Of a stretch of DNA of 64,000 nucleotides, positions 1 to 9,070 are shown one piece after another. The notes under the pieces are model-generated. The model did not search any database. It was not told where the DNA came from and saw only the letters and a list, made by a program, of their open reading frames with translations. The position numbers were made by a program, and so were the translations under genes. Source of the DNA: Clostridium aciditolerans (GTDB lineage: Bacteria > Bacillota > Clostridia > Clostridiales > Clostridiaceae); the NCBI RefSeq assembly GCF_016316925.1, contig NZ_JAEEGB010000015.1, positions 62,001-126,000 on the forward strand. Direction: 5' to 3'. Each line of letters begins with the position of its first letter. Positions within the stretch are counted from its first letter, which is position 1.

Positions 1-851
1 ATTTGAGTAAATCCTAACATGTATTCTTTAGGATTGTCCTTTTCTATTTCACTATTGCTTCCTTTGTTGTTACTTACCCATTGAGGAGAATATTTATAAT
101 GTAAGTATGGATAATCTGGTAAATGTCCCATACGTCCATGCCCTAAATAAACAATTCCCTCATAGGTAGCCATTGGAGGTAAGGCAAAATAGTCCCTTGT
201 TTCTGGATTATCGTCAAGGATATGTGGAAGAGTTGAAGATTTAAGGACATTAAAATTAAGATCAAGCCATTCTCCGTTAAAAAACTCCTTTACACTATTA
301 CCAGCATCATTAATGTACCATGCTGGTGTTCCTATATGATACTTATGAGACCATGTATCTGCCAAAACATGCATTCTTAAACCTATCATATGCAAATTTG
401 GTTCTGATTTATTATAGCTTGTATCATTTATTATAGCTTGGACTGTAGTACTATTTGTATTACATATCAATTTAAATTGTTTTAATTGCTCAGCATCTAA
501 TTTCCAGTCACTAAACCATCCATCATATGAAGTTACTCCTTGATAAGGTATTTCATTTTCAAGATTTCCAGGTAAAAAGTGAAAATTCATCCATGCACTT
601 TGTATTTCATGTAGCTGACTATCACTCCAATCTTCTATTGGATTAAGATAATATTTAGTATATTCATCGTTAGCCATAACTGTTGGCTGTGGTGCTCTCC
701 CTAGTAATTCCTTTAATTTTGAATCCACCATACTAATATTAGATTCATCTACATACTGTGCTGAGTGAGCTATCACAATAGCTTCCTCCTTTTCAAATCC
801 TGCTATTCTTGCTGCAAGAAATGTTCCATAATAATGAAGATCAATATTCAT
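1..851 (-). CDS. DUF6765 family protein, 3' end cut by window edge
   Basis: An open frame runs leftward from an ATG at 851 and leaves the window without a stop, so about 283 residues are visible. An AGGAGG ribosome site lies 9 nt before the ATG. The N-terminus (MNIDLHYYGTFLAARIAGF) and the following IAHSAQYVDES stretch are typical of DUF6765, a family of unknown function with many conserved His, Asp and Trp residues, including an MHVLADTWSHK stretch here. That His/Asp pattern hints at a metal-dependent enzyme, but this is only a guess. It sits beside mobile-element remnants. Family assignment is from recalled sequence character. Confidence 0.7.
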   Translation of the reverse strand, partial: MNIDLHYYGTFLAARIAGFEKEEAIVIAHSAQYVDESNISMVDSKLKELLGRAPQPTVMANDEYTKYYLNPIEDWSDSQLHEIQSAWMNFHFLPGNLENEIPYQGVTSYDGWFSDWKLDAEQLKQFKLICNTNSTTVQAIINDTSYNKSEPNLHMIGLRMHVLADTWSHKYHIGTPAWYINDAGNSVKEFFNGEWLDLNFNVLKSSTLPHILDDNPETRDYFALPPMATYEGIVYLGHGRMGHLPDYPYLHYKYSPQWVSNNKGSNSEIEKDNPKEYMLGFTQ

Positions 852-889
852 AATTAAGTTCCTCCTTTAAATTTTAAATTCAATATAGT

Positions 890-911
890 CGCTTGCGGAA
901 TTCCGCAAGCG
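890..911. repeat. Perfect 22-bp GC-rich palindrome
   Basis: Positions 890-900 are the exact reverse complement of 901-911, each arm starting or ending in CGCTTGCGGAA or its complement. It has no loop and no T-run, so it is not a typical terminator. It lies at the 5' boundary of the transposase remnant, directly upstream of the DUF6765 gene, and could be an operator or an insertion scar. Confidence 0.6.
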
Positions 912-1417
912 TTGATTCGCCTAAATTTGCACAGTCTAACCCTAGTATTAAGTTAGACTTTGTTAATGGACATTTTGGTTACTTCTACAAGTTTGGTCTT
1001 TTAACAAATGGTTGGGGTATTCCTTTGAATATAAAATTCTTCGATGAAGATTTTTATAAATCCTTAGATAAAAAAGGTAAATGCTATCACACATGTGAAA
1101 ATCCCTGTACAGATAAAAAAAGTGGTCGTATGACATATGTTTATCCTGATAAAGATTTTAGACTTTATCCTGGTGTTCAAAGGAATTCTTCAGAATGGGA
1201 TGAAACATACCCTATTCGTGCATGTATTGAAAGATCTATAGCTTCTTTTAAGTGCAATCCATGCATTGAACAACCAAGAACAGTAAATACCACTACTATG
1301 CGTTCTGAATTATACTTAACTGCTATTTCTAAACTCATAAATGTAATACTGGCTTACGCCATAAATAAGCCTGAATATATTAGAAGCATAAATAAATTTC
1401 TTAAAATAGCAGTATAA
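893..1417 (+). pseudogene. Degenerate C-terminal fragment of a DDE-type transposase
   Basis: The 174-residue frame opens at a TTG inside the palindrome and has no ribosome site, so the start is not real. The C-terminal third (an ERSIASFK stretch, then a long hydrophobic helix with AYAINKPEYIRSI) resembles the end of clostridial insertion-sequence transposases. The N-terminal catalytic part is missing. A CENPC motif is visible in the middle. I read it as a remnant, which fits the phage-like genes that follow. The exact IS family cannot be named from sequence alone. Confidence 0.5.
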
Positions 1418-1460
1418 TTAACATATCCACAGTTGCATATCAAGTCGCTATGTTACGCAT

Positions 1461-1484
1461 GCCTTTTTATCAAAAGGCTTTTTG
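1461..1484 (+). terminator. Rho-independent terminator
   Basis: GCCTTTT and AAAAGGC arms are followed by a T-run. It lies 44 bases after the transposase remnant stop and would end plus-strand transcripts. Confidence 0.6.
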
Positions 1485-1562
1485 TTGTGCTGTCCTTTTT
1501 CGGATTTTTAAGCAAAGTTCCAAAAGTTATCCACATTTTTTAATTGTCAATTCTGCAATCAT

Positions 1563-1637
1563 CTAATCATTTAATTTTTTGTTGTTTGTTAAATCTTTTC
1601 TATTGGGTTTAGGATCTAAGTCTTTTTTTACTTTCAT
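1563..1637 (-). CDS. Possible 24-residue small protein
   Basis: A very strong ribosome site (AAGGAGGTGAGG) lies just before an ATG at 1637 and opens a frame of 24 highly charged codons ending in TAG. A hairpin with AGCACTTG/CAAGTGCT arms (1667-1691) lies upstream on the same strand. The composition is mostly Lys, Asp and Asn with no motif. It could be a real small protein of the mobile segment or a decayed start. No function is assigned. Confidence 0.4.
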   Translation of the reverse strand: MKVKKDLDPKPNRKDLTNNKKLND

Positions 1638-1770
1638 ATCCTCACCTCCTTCCATAAAGCAACAAGCACTTGAAGTATCTCCAAGTGCTCGTTTCGAATT
1701 AATTTGATGATATAATATTAGCATGTGTTTACTGTACTTGTTACAGAAAAAATCCGACCAGTTCCGGGAT

Positions 1771-2232
1771 TTATCCCGTGTACTTTTTGCTTACCCAAAT
1801 TAGTTCTGATATCTTATTTACAGCCTTTCTTTTAATGCGGCCGCAGTAGTCTCCATCTCTGTTTGTTAATATGCCTATTTTATTCCATCCCATTTTTTCA
1901 AAATACCTTAACTTAATTATTTTTATTTCCTCTTCTTCTAATATAGTTAAGGCATTGTCTACTTTGCTAAGCAATATTTCCTTGCTTCTCTTTTCTTTCA
2001 TTAAATCCCTTATTAACTTTTCTTTTTTTAATATTTCGTTCTCTACTGAGCTACTAAAGGCATTAGTTTTTCCTGTTCGTTCTTCATACCCTATAGCTTT
2101 AACACCATCATATTCTGATTTAATCTCTTCTATTTCTAATTCTAAATTATTTATTTCTGCCTTAATTATCTTATAATTTAAAAGCAATCCATCAGTTTTT
2201 TTATATAAGTCCTTTTCCTTGTGTTTGTCCAT
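1771..2232 (-). CDS. Phage ArpU/RinA-like transcriptional regulator
   Basis: This is a 153-residue protein. Residues 20-100 are predicted coiled coil rich in Glu and Lys. The C-terminal part (ILEEEEIKIIKLRYFEKMGWNKI and then RDGDYCGRIKRKAV) has the layout of a sigma-70 region 4-like helix-turn-helix, as in ArpU/RinA-type late regulators of Gram-positive prophages. The ATG has an AGGAG site upstream. Its neighbours are an ImmR/ImmA-type pair and a transposase remnant, so it probably belongs to a decayed prophage or integrative element. No integrase or structural gene is in the window. Confidence 0.6.
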   Translation of the reverse strand: MDKHKEKDLYKKTDGLLLNYKIIKAEINNLELEIEEIKSEYDGVKAIGYEERTGKTNAFSSSVENEILKKEKLIRDLMKEKRSKEILLSKVDNALTILEEEEIKIIKLRYFEKMGWNKIGILTNRDGDYCGRIKRKAVNKISELIWVSKKYTG

Positions 2233-2716
2233 TTTATCAGCTCCTTTTTTATATGTTTTTCTCTTTTATAAATTTTTTCTAAGTAATTTACTATTATATT
2301 ATTAATAATTTTTCATTATTCAATCTTTTTACGTTATTTACGTAATTGTAATTTAAAAAATGTCCACTATCATCGTTGATAACTTAAGTAATTTTTTCAA
2401 ACTCATTTTCCACCTCCTATATATCTAAGATTAAAGTATCTTTTGAGTGCAAAGATTTTTATTGATATATATAATAAATTATTATAAATTAGCAGAATGT
2501 TTATAATTATTATACGTAAATATCGTAATAAATCATACATCTGTATTATGTTATTTGGTTAAAATAAAGTTGTATTGTTTTAAAAAACTCTAAATTTCTC
2601 ATATTTACGTAAAAACCGTATTTTTTCATATTTACTTCCGTTTTTATTGATGTATAATATAATTAATACGTTATTATCGAACTAAAGATAGTAACAAATT
2701 CAGAAAGGTGATATGT
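2233..2716. promoter_or_regulatory. Intergenic control region with TTACGTAA-type sites
   Basis: This 484-base AT-rich region separates the divergent ArpU-like and ImmR-like genes. It holds repeated palindromes around TTACGTAA: TTACGTAA at 2338-2345, TACGTA at 2513-2518, and the perfect TTTACGTAAA at 2604-2613. The spread over both promoter regions suggests operators for the adjacent XRE repressor. No gene was found here. Confidence 0.5.
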
Positions 2717-3157
2717 ATGTCTATTAATAGTATAGGAGATAGAATAAAAGCTCTTAGAAAAGAACACAGTTTAACTCTAAAGGATTTATCTGAAAAAGCA
2801 AATATATCAATTTCTTTTCTAAGTGATATTGAGAATGGAAGAAGTAATCCTTCCTTGGAAAGATTAAATGATATCGCTAAAGCACTTGACACTACAACAT
2901 CTTATCTTCTAGGCGAGAATCAATTAGTTAACGAAAAAAACGAGACACAATTAAATAAAAAAGACGAAAAAGACATAGAAAAAAGACTTAATCAAATAAA
3001 AACTGAACTTATGGAAGGGCAAGATGGACTTATGCTTTCAGGGGAACCAGTATCACCTGATGCTGTTCAAAGCATTGTAGACGCACTTGAGTTTGGTATG
3101 CGTCAAGCAAAATTAATTAATAAAAAGTATATACCTAAAAAATATAGAAAAGATTAA
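2717..3157 (+). CDS. XRE-family repressor, ImmR-like
   Basis: A 146-residue protein with an N-terminal Cro/C1 helix-turn-helix: IGDRIKALRKEHSLTLKDLS, then SISFLSDIENGRSNPSLERL. The rest is charged and probably mediates dimerisation. I chose the ATG at 2717 because AAAGGTG lies 6 nt before it; a GTG 9 bases earlier overlaps that site. The next gene encodes an ImmA/IrrE-type protease, so this pair fits the ImmR/ImmA switch known from ICEBs1-like elements, in which the protease inactivates the repressor. The operators are probably the TTACGTAA sites upstream. Confidence 0.8.
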   Translation: MSINSIGDRIKALRKEHSLTLKDLSEKANISISFLSDIENGRSNPSLERLNDIAKALDTTTSYLLGENQLVNEKNETQLNKKDEKDIEKRLNQIKTELMEGQDGLMLSGEPVSPDAVQSIVDALEFGMRQAKLINKKYIPKKYRKD

Positions 3158-3201
3158 GCTCAACTGATAGGTTAATGTTTGTATTGCGTGGGGGAGTTAA
3201 A

Positions 3202-3639
3202 TTGAGAAACCATATAAAGGAAAAAGTAGATCAATTAACAAAAAAATTTAAAACTGATAATCCCTTTGAATTAGCTGAATTACTAAAAATTCAAGTAATT
3301 CATTGGCCTTTGCATGAAGAAGTTAACGGATTATATCAATATGAAAAGAGAGTTAAGTTTATCTATATTAATTCTACTCTCCCGTATTTAATGCAAAGAG
3401 TTGTATGTGCACATGAGCTTGGTCATGCAATTCTTCACCCTAAATTAAATTGTACTTTTTTAAAAAACCATACCTTTTATAATATAAATAGATATGAAAA
3501 TGAGGCTAACAGATTTGCATCCGAGTTATTAATATCAGATAACCTCAAGGAGGATTATCCAAGCTATTTTAACTTAGAACAAATATCCCTAAGTGAAGGT
3601 TTACCTATAGAGTTATTAAAGCTCAAATTCGAAAAATGA
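3202..3639 (+). CDS. ImmA/IrrE-family zinc metallopeptidase
   Basis: A 145-residue protein with the zincin motif HELGHAILHP in its middle and a downstream NRYENEANRFASELLI helix that supplies the third zinc ligand, as in ImmA/IrrE peptidases. The best start is a TTG at 3202 with GGGGGAG 5 nt upstream; an ATG at 3175 has only a weak site. It follows the XRE repressor by 44 bases and is probably co-transcribed. The likely role is cleavage of the repressor to induce the element. Confidence 0.8.
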   Translation: MRNHIKEKVDQLTKKFKTDNPFELAELLKIQVIHWPLHEEVNGLYQYEKRVKFIYINSTLPYLMQRVVCAHELGHAILHPKLNCTFLKNHTFYNINRYENEANRFASELLISDNLKEDYPSYFNLEQISLSEGLPIELLKLKFEK

Positions 3640-3698
3640 TTTGAGTATTTTTTAGACTTTTATCAGAAAATTTTAACATAAATGTATTATATTTAAAT

Positions 3699-3727
3699 AA
3701 AACCCACAAATATATTATTCATGGGTC
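3699..3727 (-). terminator. Terminator after the GH57 gene
   Basis: ACCCA/TGGGT arms around a 15-base AT loop, followed on the minus strand by TTTTATTT. It overlaps the end of the GH57 gene. Confidence 0.5.
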
Positions 3728-5317
3728 CTAATAAATATCTTTTTTATAAATTTCGTAATTTATATTTTTAAATATGTTATCTAATTCTTCCATATGTGAA
3801 ATATACTTAGAATCTAATTTATTCTTAGTTATGTCATCATATAACTTATCAAATCTTTCAATATGTGTATTCACTCTCTTTACTGCATATTCAACAGTTG
3901 TATTGTTTTTTATTATAAAGGGCCAGTCCGATGCTTCTGCAAGCATTAATTCTCTAGCAGCTTGATTTAATGCTCTTTTCTGAAGATCATTCGGATTTGT
4001 ATAGGTATCAGCCAGCCTTACCATAGCCTCTGCGCAGCTATGAAGATCTCTATAAATCCAATCATTAGATTTATTTATCCATACTGAATAATCTCCATTT
4101 TCTCCCCAACTTGAAGGACATGGATTGCTGCATTGAACCATTGGGTATTTTTCTAAATACTGCGACGGTGTTATTAGCTCATAGTTCGTCCATTCTTCTG
4201 CAGACTTTCTTATAAAGGCATCTATAAAATCCGGCCCCTCAAACCACCAATGTCCAAATAATTCCGTATCATAGGGGCAAGTTATTATAGGTGGCTGCTT
4301 CATATTTTGAGAAATATGATTAATTTGATTAAATCTAGAAGATGCAAAATGTGAACCATGCTCCCTAACTTTCTCCATTGCGGCTTCTCTGTTATAATAC
4401 TCCTTTTTATCTGTCTTTTCTGTTATTCTATAATACTTTATCCCTGTATCTAACCTTATTCCACCTTTGTTTATGTAAGGCTTTATGTATTCCATAGGCA
4501 ATTCATATCCTATGTCTTTATAAAACTCTCTATAATAATAGTCCCCTGGATACCCTGTGAAATTGCTCCAAACTTGATGTGAAGATTCCATGTCTCTTCC
4601 AAAAGCACATACACCATTAGGAGTAGCTATTGGAGCAAAAGTTCCATATCTCGGCTTTGGTGATGCATTAAGTATTGCTGTACTTTCTGTTATAAAGTAT
4701 TGTATTCCAAAATCCTTTAACATTGAATCCAAAGAATATGTATAAGCACACTCAGGAAGCCATATCCCCTTAGGAGAATGTCCTATACAATCTATATATG
4801 ATTGTATCCCTGTTGCAAGTTGTGCTCTGACTGTTTCTGGATTTACCATAAGCAAAGGTAAAAGTCCGTGAGTAGCAGAACAAGTTATTATTTCCAAGTT
4901 GCCAGACTTATCAAATTTTTTAAATGCATTCATTAAATTGTAATCATAACTTTTATATATTGATATCAATTTATTAAATCTTTCATTATAAAAGTATGCT
5001 AATTTATTTAGTTCTTTATTATTCTTAGTTCTAATAATCTCTTTTTCTGATAGTTCTATAGATTTCTTTAAATATTCTAAATATCTCTTTTGTAAATAAT
5101 CGTCCTCTAGCATAGCCATAAGTGGTGGTGTTATGGACATAGTAATTTTAAAATTTATGTTATCCTTTATAAGATTATCATAAACCTCTATTAATGGTAT
5201 ATAGCATTCACTCATGGCCTCAAAAAACCATCTTTCTTCTAAAGAATCCTCAATTTCAGGATGCCTGATAAAAGGCATGTGGCTGTGAAGTATCATTGAA
5301 ACATAACCAGTGACCAT
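3728..5317 (-). CDS. GH57 family 1,4-alpha-glucan branching enzyme
   Basis: A 529-residue cytoplasmic glycoside hydrolase family 57 protein. It shows the family motifs in order: HSHMPFIRH (residues 11-19), GIWLPECAY (184-192, Glu189 as nucleophile) and PYDTELFGHWWFEGP (Asp350 as acid/base). The length matches bacterial GH57 branching enzymes rather than the larger amylopullulanases. It would form alpha-1,6 branches in glycogen (granulose in clostridia). The DUF4912 gene ends 14 bases upstream on the same strand, a frequent pairing. The specificity is inferred from the family. Confidence 0.85.
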   Translation of the reverse strand: MVTGYVSMILHSHMPFIRHPEIEDSLEERWFFEAMSECYIPLIEVYDNLIKDNINFKITMSITPPLMAMLEDDYLQKRYLEYLKKSIELSEKEIIRTKNNKELNKLAYFYNERFNKLISIYKSYDYNLMNAFKKFDKSGNLEIITCSATHGLLPLLMVNPETVRAQLATGIQSYIDCIGHSPKGIWLPECAYTYSLDSMLKDFGIQYFITESTAILNASPKPRYGTFAPIATPNGVCAFGRDMESSHQVWSNFTGYPGDYYYREFYKDIGYELPMEYIKPYINKGGIRLDTGIKYYRITEKTDKKEYYNREAAMEKVREHGSHFASSRFNQINHISQNMKQPPIITCPYDTELFGHWWFEGPDFIDAFIRKSAEEWTNYELITPSQYLEKYPMVQCSNPCPSSWGENGDYSVWINKSNDWIYRDLHSCAEAMVRLADTYTNPNDLQKRALNQAARELMLAEASDWPFIIKNNTTVEYAVKRVNTHIERFDKLYDDITKNKLDSKYISHMEELDNIFKNINYEIYKKDIY

Positions 5318-5331
5318 ATTTTACCCCCACA

Positions 5332-5940
5332 TTACTTAATTGGCGACGAACATAAATCATATTTAATTATTACTTCATCAAAATATCTATTAAAAAAATC
5401 TTCTTTACAATAATCTGTATTTATTATTATTTTAGGGTATCCATTCCACTTTTTATTGGCGTTCATAAAAGGATAGGGTTTAGGTTCTCTATGCTTCTTA
5501 ATATTGTTTTTATATTCTTCATAAGTAGGAAGGCTTGACTTAGAATTTATGTTAACATTTTGAGAAAGATCTACAAAGTATACTGAAGTATCTTCTGATT
5601 CGTAACTTCTTGGAGTAGTAACTGTATTTGATACTGCAAATGCATAGAAAGTATTATCTGGTAATACCCTTCCAAGCTTTATAAATATGTCTTTATCCCC
5701 TCTATCCATATTTATATACCAGTTGTTTGCAAAATCATCTATGAAAATTGTTTTTGTTTCCTTTGCTATGCCATTTTCTACAAAGTAAACCTTAATAACA
5801 GGTTTTGAATTTTTCCAGGAGCTTTCCCCATATCTGTTCTCAAACTCTCTTATAGTTACATATGATACGTTAAAATAACAAAATATTCTCTTTGCACTTT
5901 GCACCATTAAAACTATATTTGATTTTTCCTTTCCCAGCAT
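5332..5940 (-). CDS. DUF4912 domain protein
   Basis: A 202-residue protein beginning MLGKEKSNIVLMVQSAKRIF. It matches DUF4912, a predicted beta-rich domain often found beside GH57 genes. The ATG at 5940 has AGAGGAGTG 6 nt upstream; an ATG 33 bases earlier lacks a good site. No signal peptide is visible. It is probably translated with the branching enzyme and may assist glucan binding, which is inference from context. Confidence 0.75.
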   Translation of the reverse strand: MLGKEKSNIVLMVQSAKRIFCYFNVSYVTIREFENRYGESSWKNSKPVIKVYFVENGIAKETKTIFIDDFANNWYINMDRGDKDIFIKLGRVLPDNTFYAFAVSNTVTTPRSYESEDTSVYFVDLSQNVNINSKSSLPTYEEYKNNIKKHREPKPYPFMNANKKWNGYPKIIINTDYCKEDFFNRYFDEVIIKYDLCSSPIK

Positions 5941-6144
5941 GAAATCACTCCTCTGAATGTATAGTAAAGACATTATACCTTAAAATTCCATTTACGTCAC
6001 TTATAGAAACTCTTAAATTTTCTTGTAACATTTAATATAGTTCTTTGATATAATATAAATCACTGTATTTTATATTAAAGTGTATAGATGATTATGCCTA
6101 AGATAAATTGACTTATAAAAACTAATAAAGAAAGGAGAAATTAC

Positions 6145-6738
6145 ATGTCTAAAATATCATTTAAAGGAAGTGCTATACTAAATCCAGTTCCAGCAGTACT
6201 TATAACATCTAAAAGCAAAGAAGGAAATGTAAATGTATTTACTGTTGGTTGGATTGGAACTGCATGCACAAGACCGCCAATGATAACAGTGGCTATACGC
6301 CCTGAAAGATTATCATATAAATACATAAAAGAAACAGAGGAATTTGTAGTTAATCTACCTTCTAAAGATCTTGTCCGTGCCGTAGACTTTTGTGGTGTGC
6401 GATCCGGAAAAACTATTGATAAGATAAAAGAGTGTAATTTAGTATTGGAGGATAGTGAACAAATTTCTGTACCTGGTATTAAGCAATGCCCCGTTACCAT
6501 GGAGTGTAAGCTTAAAAGTATAACTCCTCTGGGAAGTCATGATCTTTTTTTAGCAGAAGTAGTATCAATTCATGTAGAAGAGACTTTAATAGATGAAAGT
6601 GGTAAAATACATTTAGAAAAAGCTAATTTAATATGTTACTCTCACGGTGAATATTTTCCTGTTTTCAATAAACCTCTAGGCAAGTTTGGATACTCTGTTC
6701 AAAAAAAGAAAAAAACTAAAAATAAATCAAAAAAATAA
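6145..6738 (+). CDS. Flavin reductase family protein (flavoredoxin-like)
   Basis: A 197-residue FMN-binding split-barrel protein. Typical features are the N-terminal NPVPAVLITSK, then TRPPMITVAIRPERLSYKYI (flavin-binding region) and EFVVNLP. Such proteins bind FMN and act in electron transfer or as NAD(P)H:flavin reductases. The ATG has AAAGGAGA upstream. The tail is Lys-rich. It is monocistronic and faces the DUF362 gene across a shared terminator. The exact electron partner is unknown. Confidence 0.8.
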   Translation: MSKISFKGSAILNPVPAVLITSKSKEGNVNVFTVGWIGTACTRPPMITVAIRPERLSYKYIKETEEFVVNLPSKDLVRAVDFCGVRSGKTIDKIKECNLVLEDSEQISVPGIKQCPVTMECKLKSITPLGSHDLFLAEVVSIHVEETLIDESGKIHLEKANLICYSHGEYFPVFNKPLGKFGYSVQKKKKTKNKSKK

Positions 6739-6784
6739 TATTTTGCATGTCCCTATCACATAGAATATGATAGGGGTGATTTTA

Positions 6785-6946
6785 ATGTCAAACTTCAAAA
6801 AGTTATTATTTATTTTAATTTTTATACTAATTATTGAAATCATATTTATATTTACAAAACATAAGATGTCTCCAAATAGAGATACATTAAAATACAACAA
6901 TCTTATATGTAAAAGCTATCATACAAATTTACTATGGTATAAATGA
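6785..6946 (+). CDS. Small single-span membrane protein (53 aa)
   Basis: An ATG at 6785 follows GGGGTGA by 6 bases and opens 53 codons to a TGA. Residues 7-24 (LLFILIFILIIEIIFIF) form one membrane helix, followed by a basic, probably cytoplasmic or external tail with His and Cys. There is no family match from memory. It lies just after the flavin reductase gene and before a shared terminator, so it could be its operon partner. Confidence 0.5.
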   Translation: MSNFKKLLFILIFILIIEIIFIFTKHKMSPNRDTLKYNNLICKSYHTNLLWYK

Positions 6947-6966
6947 GCAAAACTATGCAGATAAAC

Positions 6967-6993
6967 AAGGCCGAAAGTTAACTTTCGGCCTTT
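6967..6993. terminator. Bidirectional terminator
   Basis: A perfect inverted repeat, GGCCGAAAGTT/AACTTTCGGCC, with AA before and TTT after. It serves the convergent small ORF and DUF362 genes. Confidence 0.8.
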
Positions 6994-6998
6994 GAACT

Positions 6999-8111
6999 CT
7001 ATTTTAGAACAACTAATTCATAATCTTGAGTACCTATTCCTATTTGTTCAGCGTGCTTTAAACCAGCCTCCCAGTTGGTATTTACATGTATATGAGTAAA
7101 TTTATCTTCACCTTCATGGTAGTGTTCATGTTCAAGAACTGACCCATTTATTATTGGAGCTTTATTTACCAAATCCACACAAGCTCTATCTAGCGCAACG
7201 GGATCAAAGGAAGCAGCTATACCTATATCTGGTACAATAGCTATATCATTTGAATTCCAACAATCGCAATTAGGTGAAACATTCATTATGAAACTAATAT
7301 GGAAGTTAGGCTTATCTTTAATAACTGCATAAGTGTATTCTGCAATTTTTTCATTTGCAGTGTCAGCTGATTCATTCCATATAACTTGTGCAGCATTAAA
7401 TTGGCATATCGCAACACATTGACCACAACCTATACACTTGCTATAATCTATATCTGCCTTTTTGTCTTTATCAATTACTATAGCAGATTGTGAGCAGCTT
7501 TTTATACATTGTCCACATGCAACACAATTCTCCTTTTTTATCTTTGGTTGAGATGCGGAATGCATTTCTAATTTTCCACCTCTTGAGCCGGATCCCATTC
7601 CTAAGTTTTTTATTGCACCACCAAAGCCAGTCATTTCATGGCCTTTAAAATGATTCATAGATATAATTATATCTGAATCTGCAATAGCAGTACCTATTTT
7701 AGCAGTTTTACAATGCTTACAGTTGATTTCTATTTCTCTATAATCTGTTCCCTTTAAACCATCCGCAATTATAACATTACAGCCTACTGACAATGGATTA
7801 AAGCCATTCTCAAAAGCAGCCTCTAAATGGTCTATAGCATTTGATCTTCTTCCTGTATATAATGTATTAGCATCAGTAAGAAATGGTATTCCCTCTAATT
7901 CCTTAATTACTTTTACTAATTTTGCGGCATAATTAGGCCTAATATATGCTAAATTTCCTGGTTCTCCAAAGTGAATTTTTATAGCTACAAATTTATTTTT
8001 AAAATCAATATTTTCAATGCCCGCCTTCTTTACTAACTTCTCTAGTTTATCTAGCAAGTTTAAACCTGGTTTTGTTTTTAAGTCTGTAAAATATACTTTA
8101 GACTTTTCCAT
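6999..8111 (-). CDS. DUF362 domain protein with two 4Fe-4S clusters
   Basis: A 370-residue cytoplasmic protein. The N-terminal DUF362 domain (IKIHFGEPGNLAYIRP; SMNHFKGHEMTGFGGAIKN) is followed by a bacterial ferredoxin domain with C196, C199, C202, C206 and C226, C229, C232, C236, enough for two 4Fe-4S clusters. An extra CKHC lies at 131-134. The family is widespread in anaerobes and its reaction is unproven. A run of G before the ATG acts as ribosome site. It stands alone on the minus strand. Confidence 0.8.
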   Translation of the reverse strand: MEKSKVYFTDLKTKPGLNLLDKLEKLVKKAGIENIDFKNKFVAIKIHFGEPGNLAYIRPNYAAKLVKVIKELEGIPFLTDANTLYTGRRSNAIDHLEAAFENGFNPLSVGCNVIIADGLKGTDYREIEINCKHCKTAKIGTAIADSDIIISMNHFKGHEMTGFGGAIKNLGMGSGSRGGKLEMHSASQPKIKKENCVACGQCIKSCSQSAIVIDKDKKADIDYSKCIGCGQCVAICQFNAAQVIWNESADTANEKIAEYTYAVIKDKPNFHISFIMNVSPNCDCWNSNDIAIVPDIGIAASFDPVALDRACVDLVNKAPIINGSVLEHEHYHEGEDKFTHIHVNTNWEAGLKHAEQIGIGTQDYELVVLK

Positions 8112-8595
8112 TTAATTGCCCCCCCTTAAAAATATACAAAATAAATATATTAATCAGATATAGTATATCAACTTTTAATACACTTTTAAAGTAAGATACT
8201 TTATTGAAATATAGTAACTTTTATGATACTAGCATAGAGATTTCAAGTGAAGATTTTAGTGATAGTAGGTCAGATTTATGTAGATATATACTTAAATGCA
8301 TTTAGAGCACCTCAAAAGGAGGATTTTTCACATTAGTGAAACGAGTCTTAAAAATAAATTAGTTTTCTGACATAAGGAGGAAAACCCACCTTCACTGTCA
8401 ACTGTCCTCTGTCAATTGTCCCCTAAAAAATTACCGGTACAAAGTTTAAAATTATTTACTTATGGGAAATATCTAAATGATTGTTATCTTGTTGTAATAT
8501 CATATTGGTGATATTATAATAGTGTAAAGAAGTAAAGCATAGTTGTGAGCAATTTTGCTATATTAATAAAATTTTAGATAGTGGGTGATTTTTTC
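8112..8595. repeat. Intergenic region with a diverged dispersed repeat
   Basis: This 484-base region has no gene. Positions about 8316-8431 share blocks with the inverted repeat at 33574-33680: GGAGGATTTTTC, then CACCTTCACTGTCAACTGTC and CCTCTGTCAATTGTCC. It looks like a decayed copy of the same element. The greA promoter must lie after it, near TTGTTATCTTG to TATTATAATAG, but I cannot fix it. Confidence 0.55.
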
Positions 8596-9060
8596 ATGCG
8601 TAATTTAATGTTGACAGAAGCTGGAAAGAAAAAACTAGAGGAAGAATTAGAATACTTAAAGACTGTCAAAAGAGTAGAAATAAAGGCAGCGTTAAAAGCT
8701 GCTCGTGCACAGGGTGATCTTAGTGAAAACGCAGATTATAGTGCTGCTAAAGATGATCAATCAATGACTGAAACAAGAATAATGGAATTAGAAGAAATAA
8801 TTAAAAATGCACAAATCATTGAAAGTTCTGATGAAACAGATGTATTTGGTATTAACAAAACAGCCTTAGTAAAATTCTATGATATTGATGAAACTGAGGA
8901 AGTTACATTGGTTAGTACTGTTGAAGCAGATGCTAAAAATATGAAAATAAGCATTGAGTCACCACTTGGCGAAGTATTATATAAATTAAAAGTTGGCCAA
9001 AAGAAAACTGTAACATCACCAGATGGCGAGTATGACGTAGAGGTTATAAAAATACTATAG
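8596..9060 (+). CDS. greA: Transcription elongation factor GreA
   Basis: A 154-residue protein with the GreA layout: an N-terminal antiparallel coiled coil with the acidic tip (LSENADYSAAKDDQSMTETR), and a C-terminal FKBP-like domain (ESPLGEVLYKLKVGQKKTV). GreA enters the RNA polymerase secondary channel and stimulates cleavage of backtracked RNA. I chose the ATG at 8596, 7 nt after GGGTGA, over a GTG at 8581 that overlaps this site. It is monocistronic here, with a hairpin element downstream. Confidence 0.92.
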   Translation: MRNLMLTEAGKKKLEEELEYLKTVKRVEIKAALKAARAQGDLSENADYSAAKDDQSMTETRIMELEEIIKNAQIIESSDETDVFGINKTALVKFYDIDETEEVTLVSTVEADAKNMKISIESPLGEVLYKLKVGQKKTVTSPDGEYDVEVIKIL

Positions 9061-9070
9061 AAAGTACATA

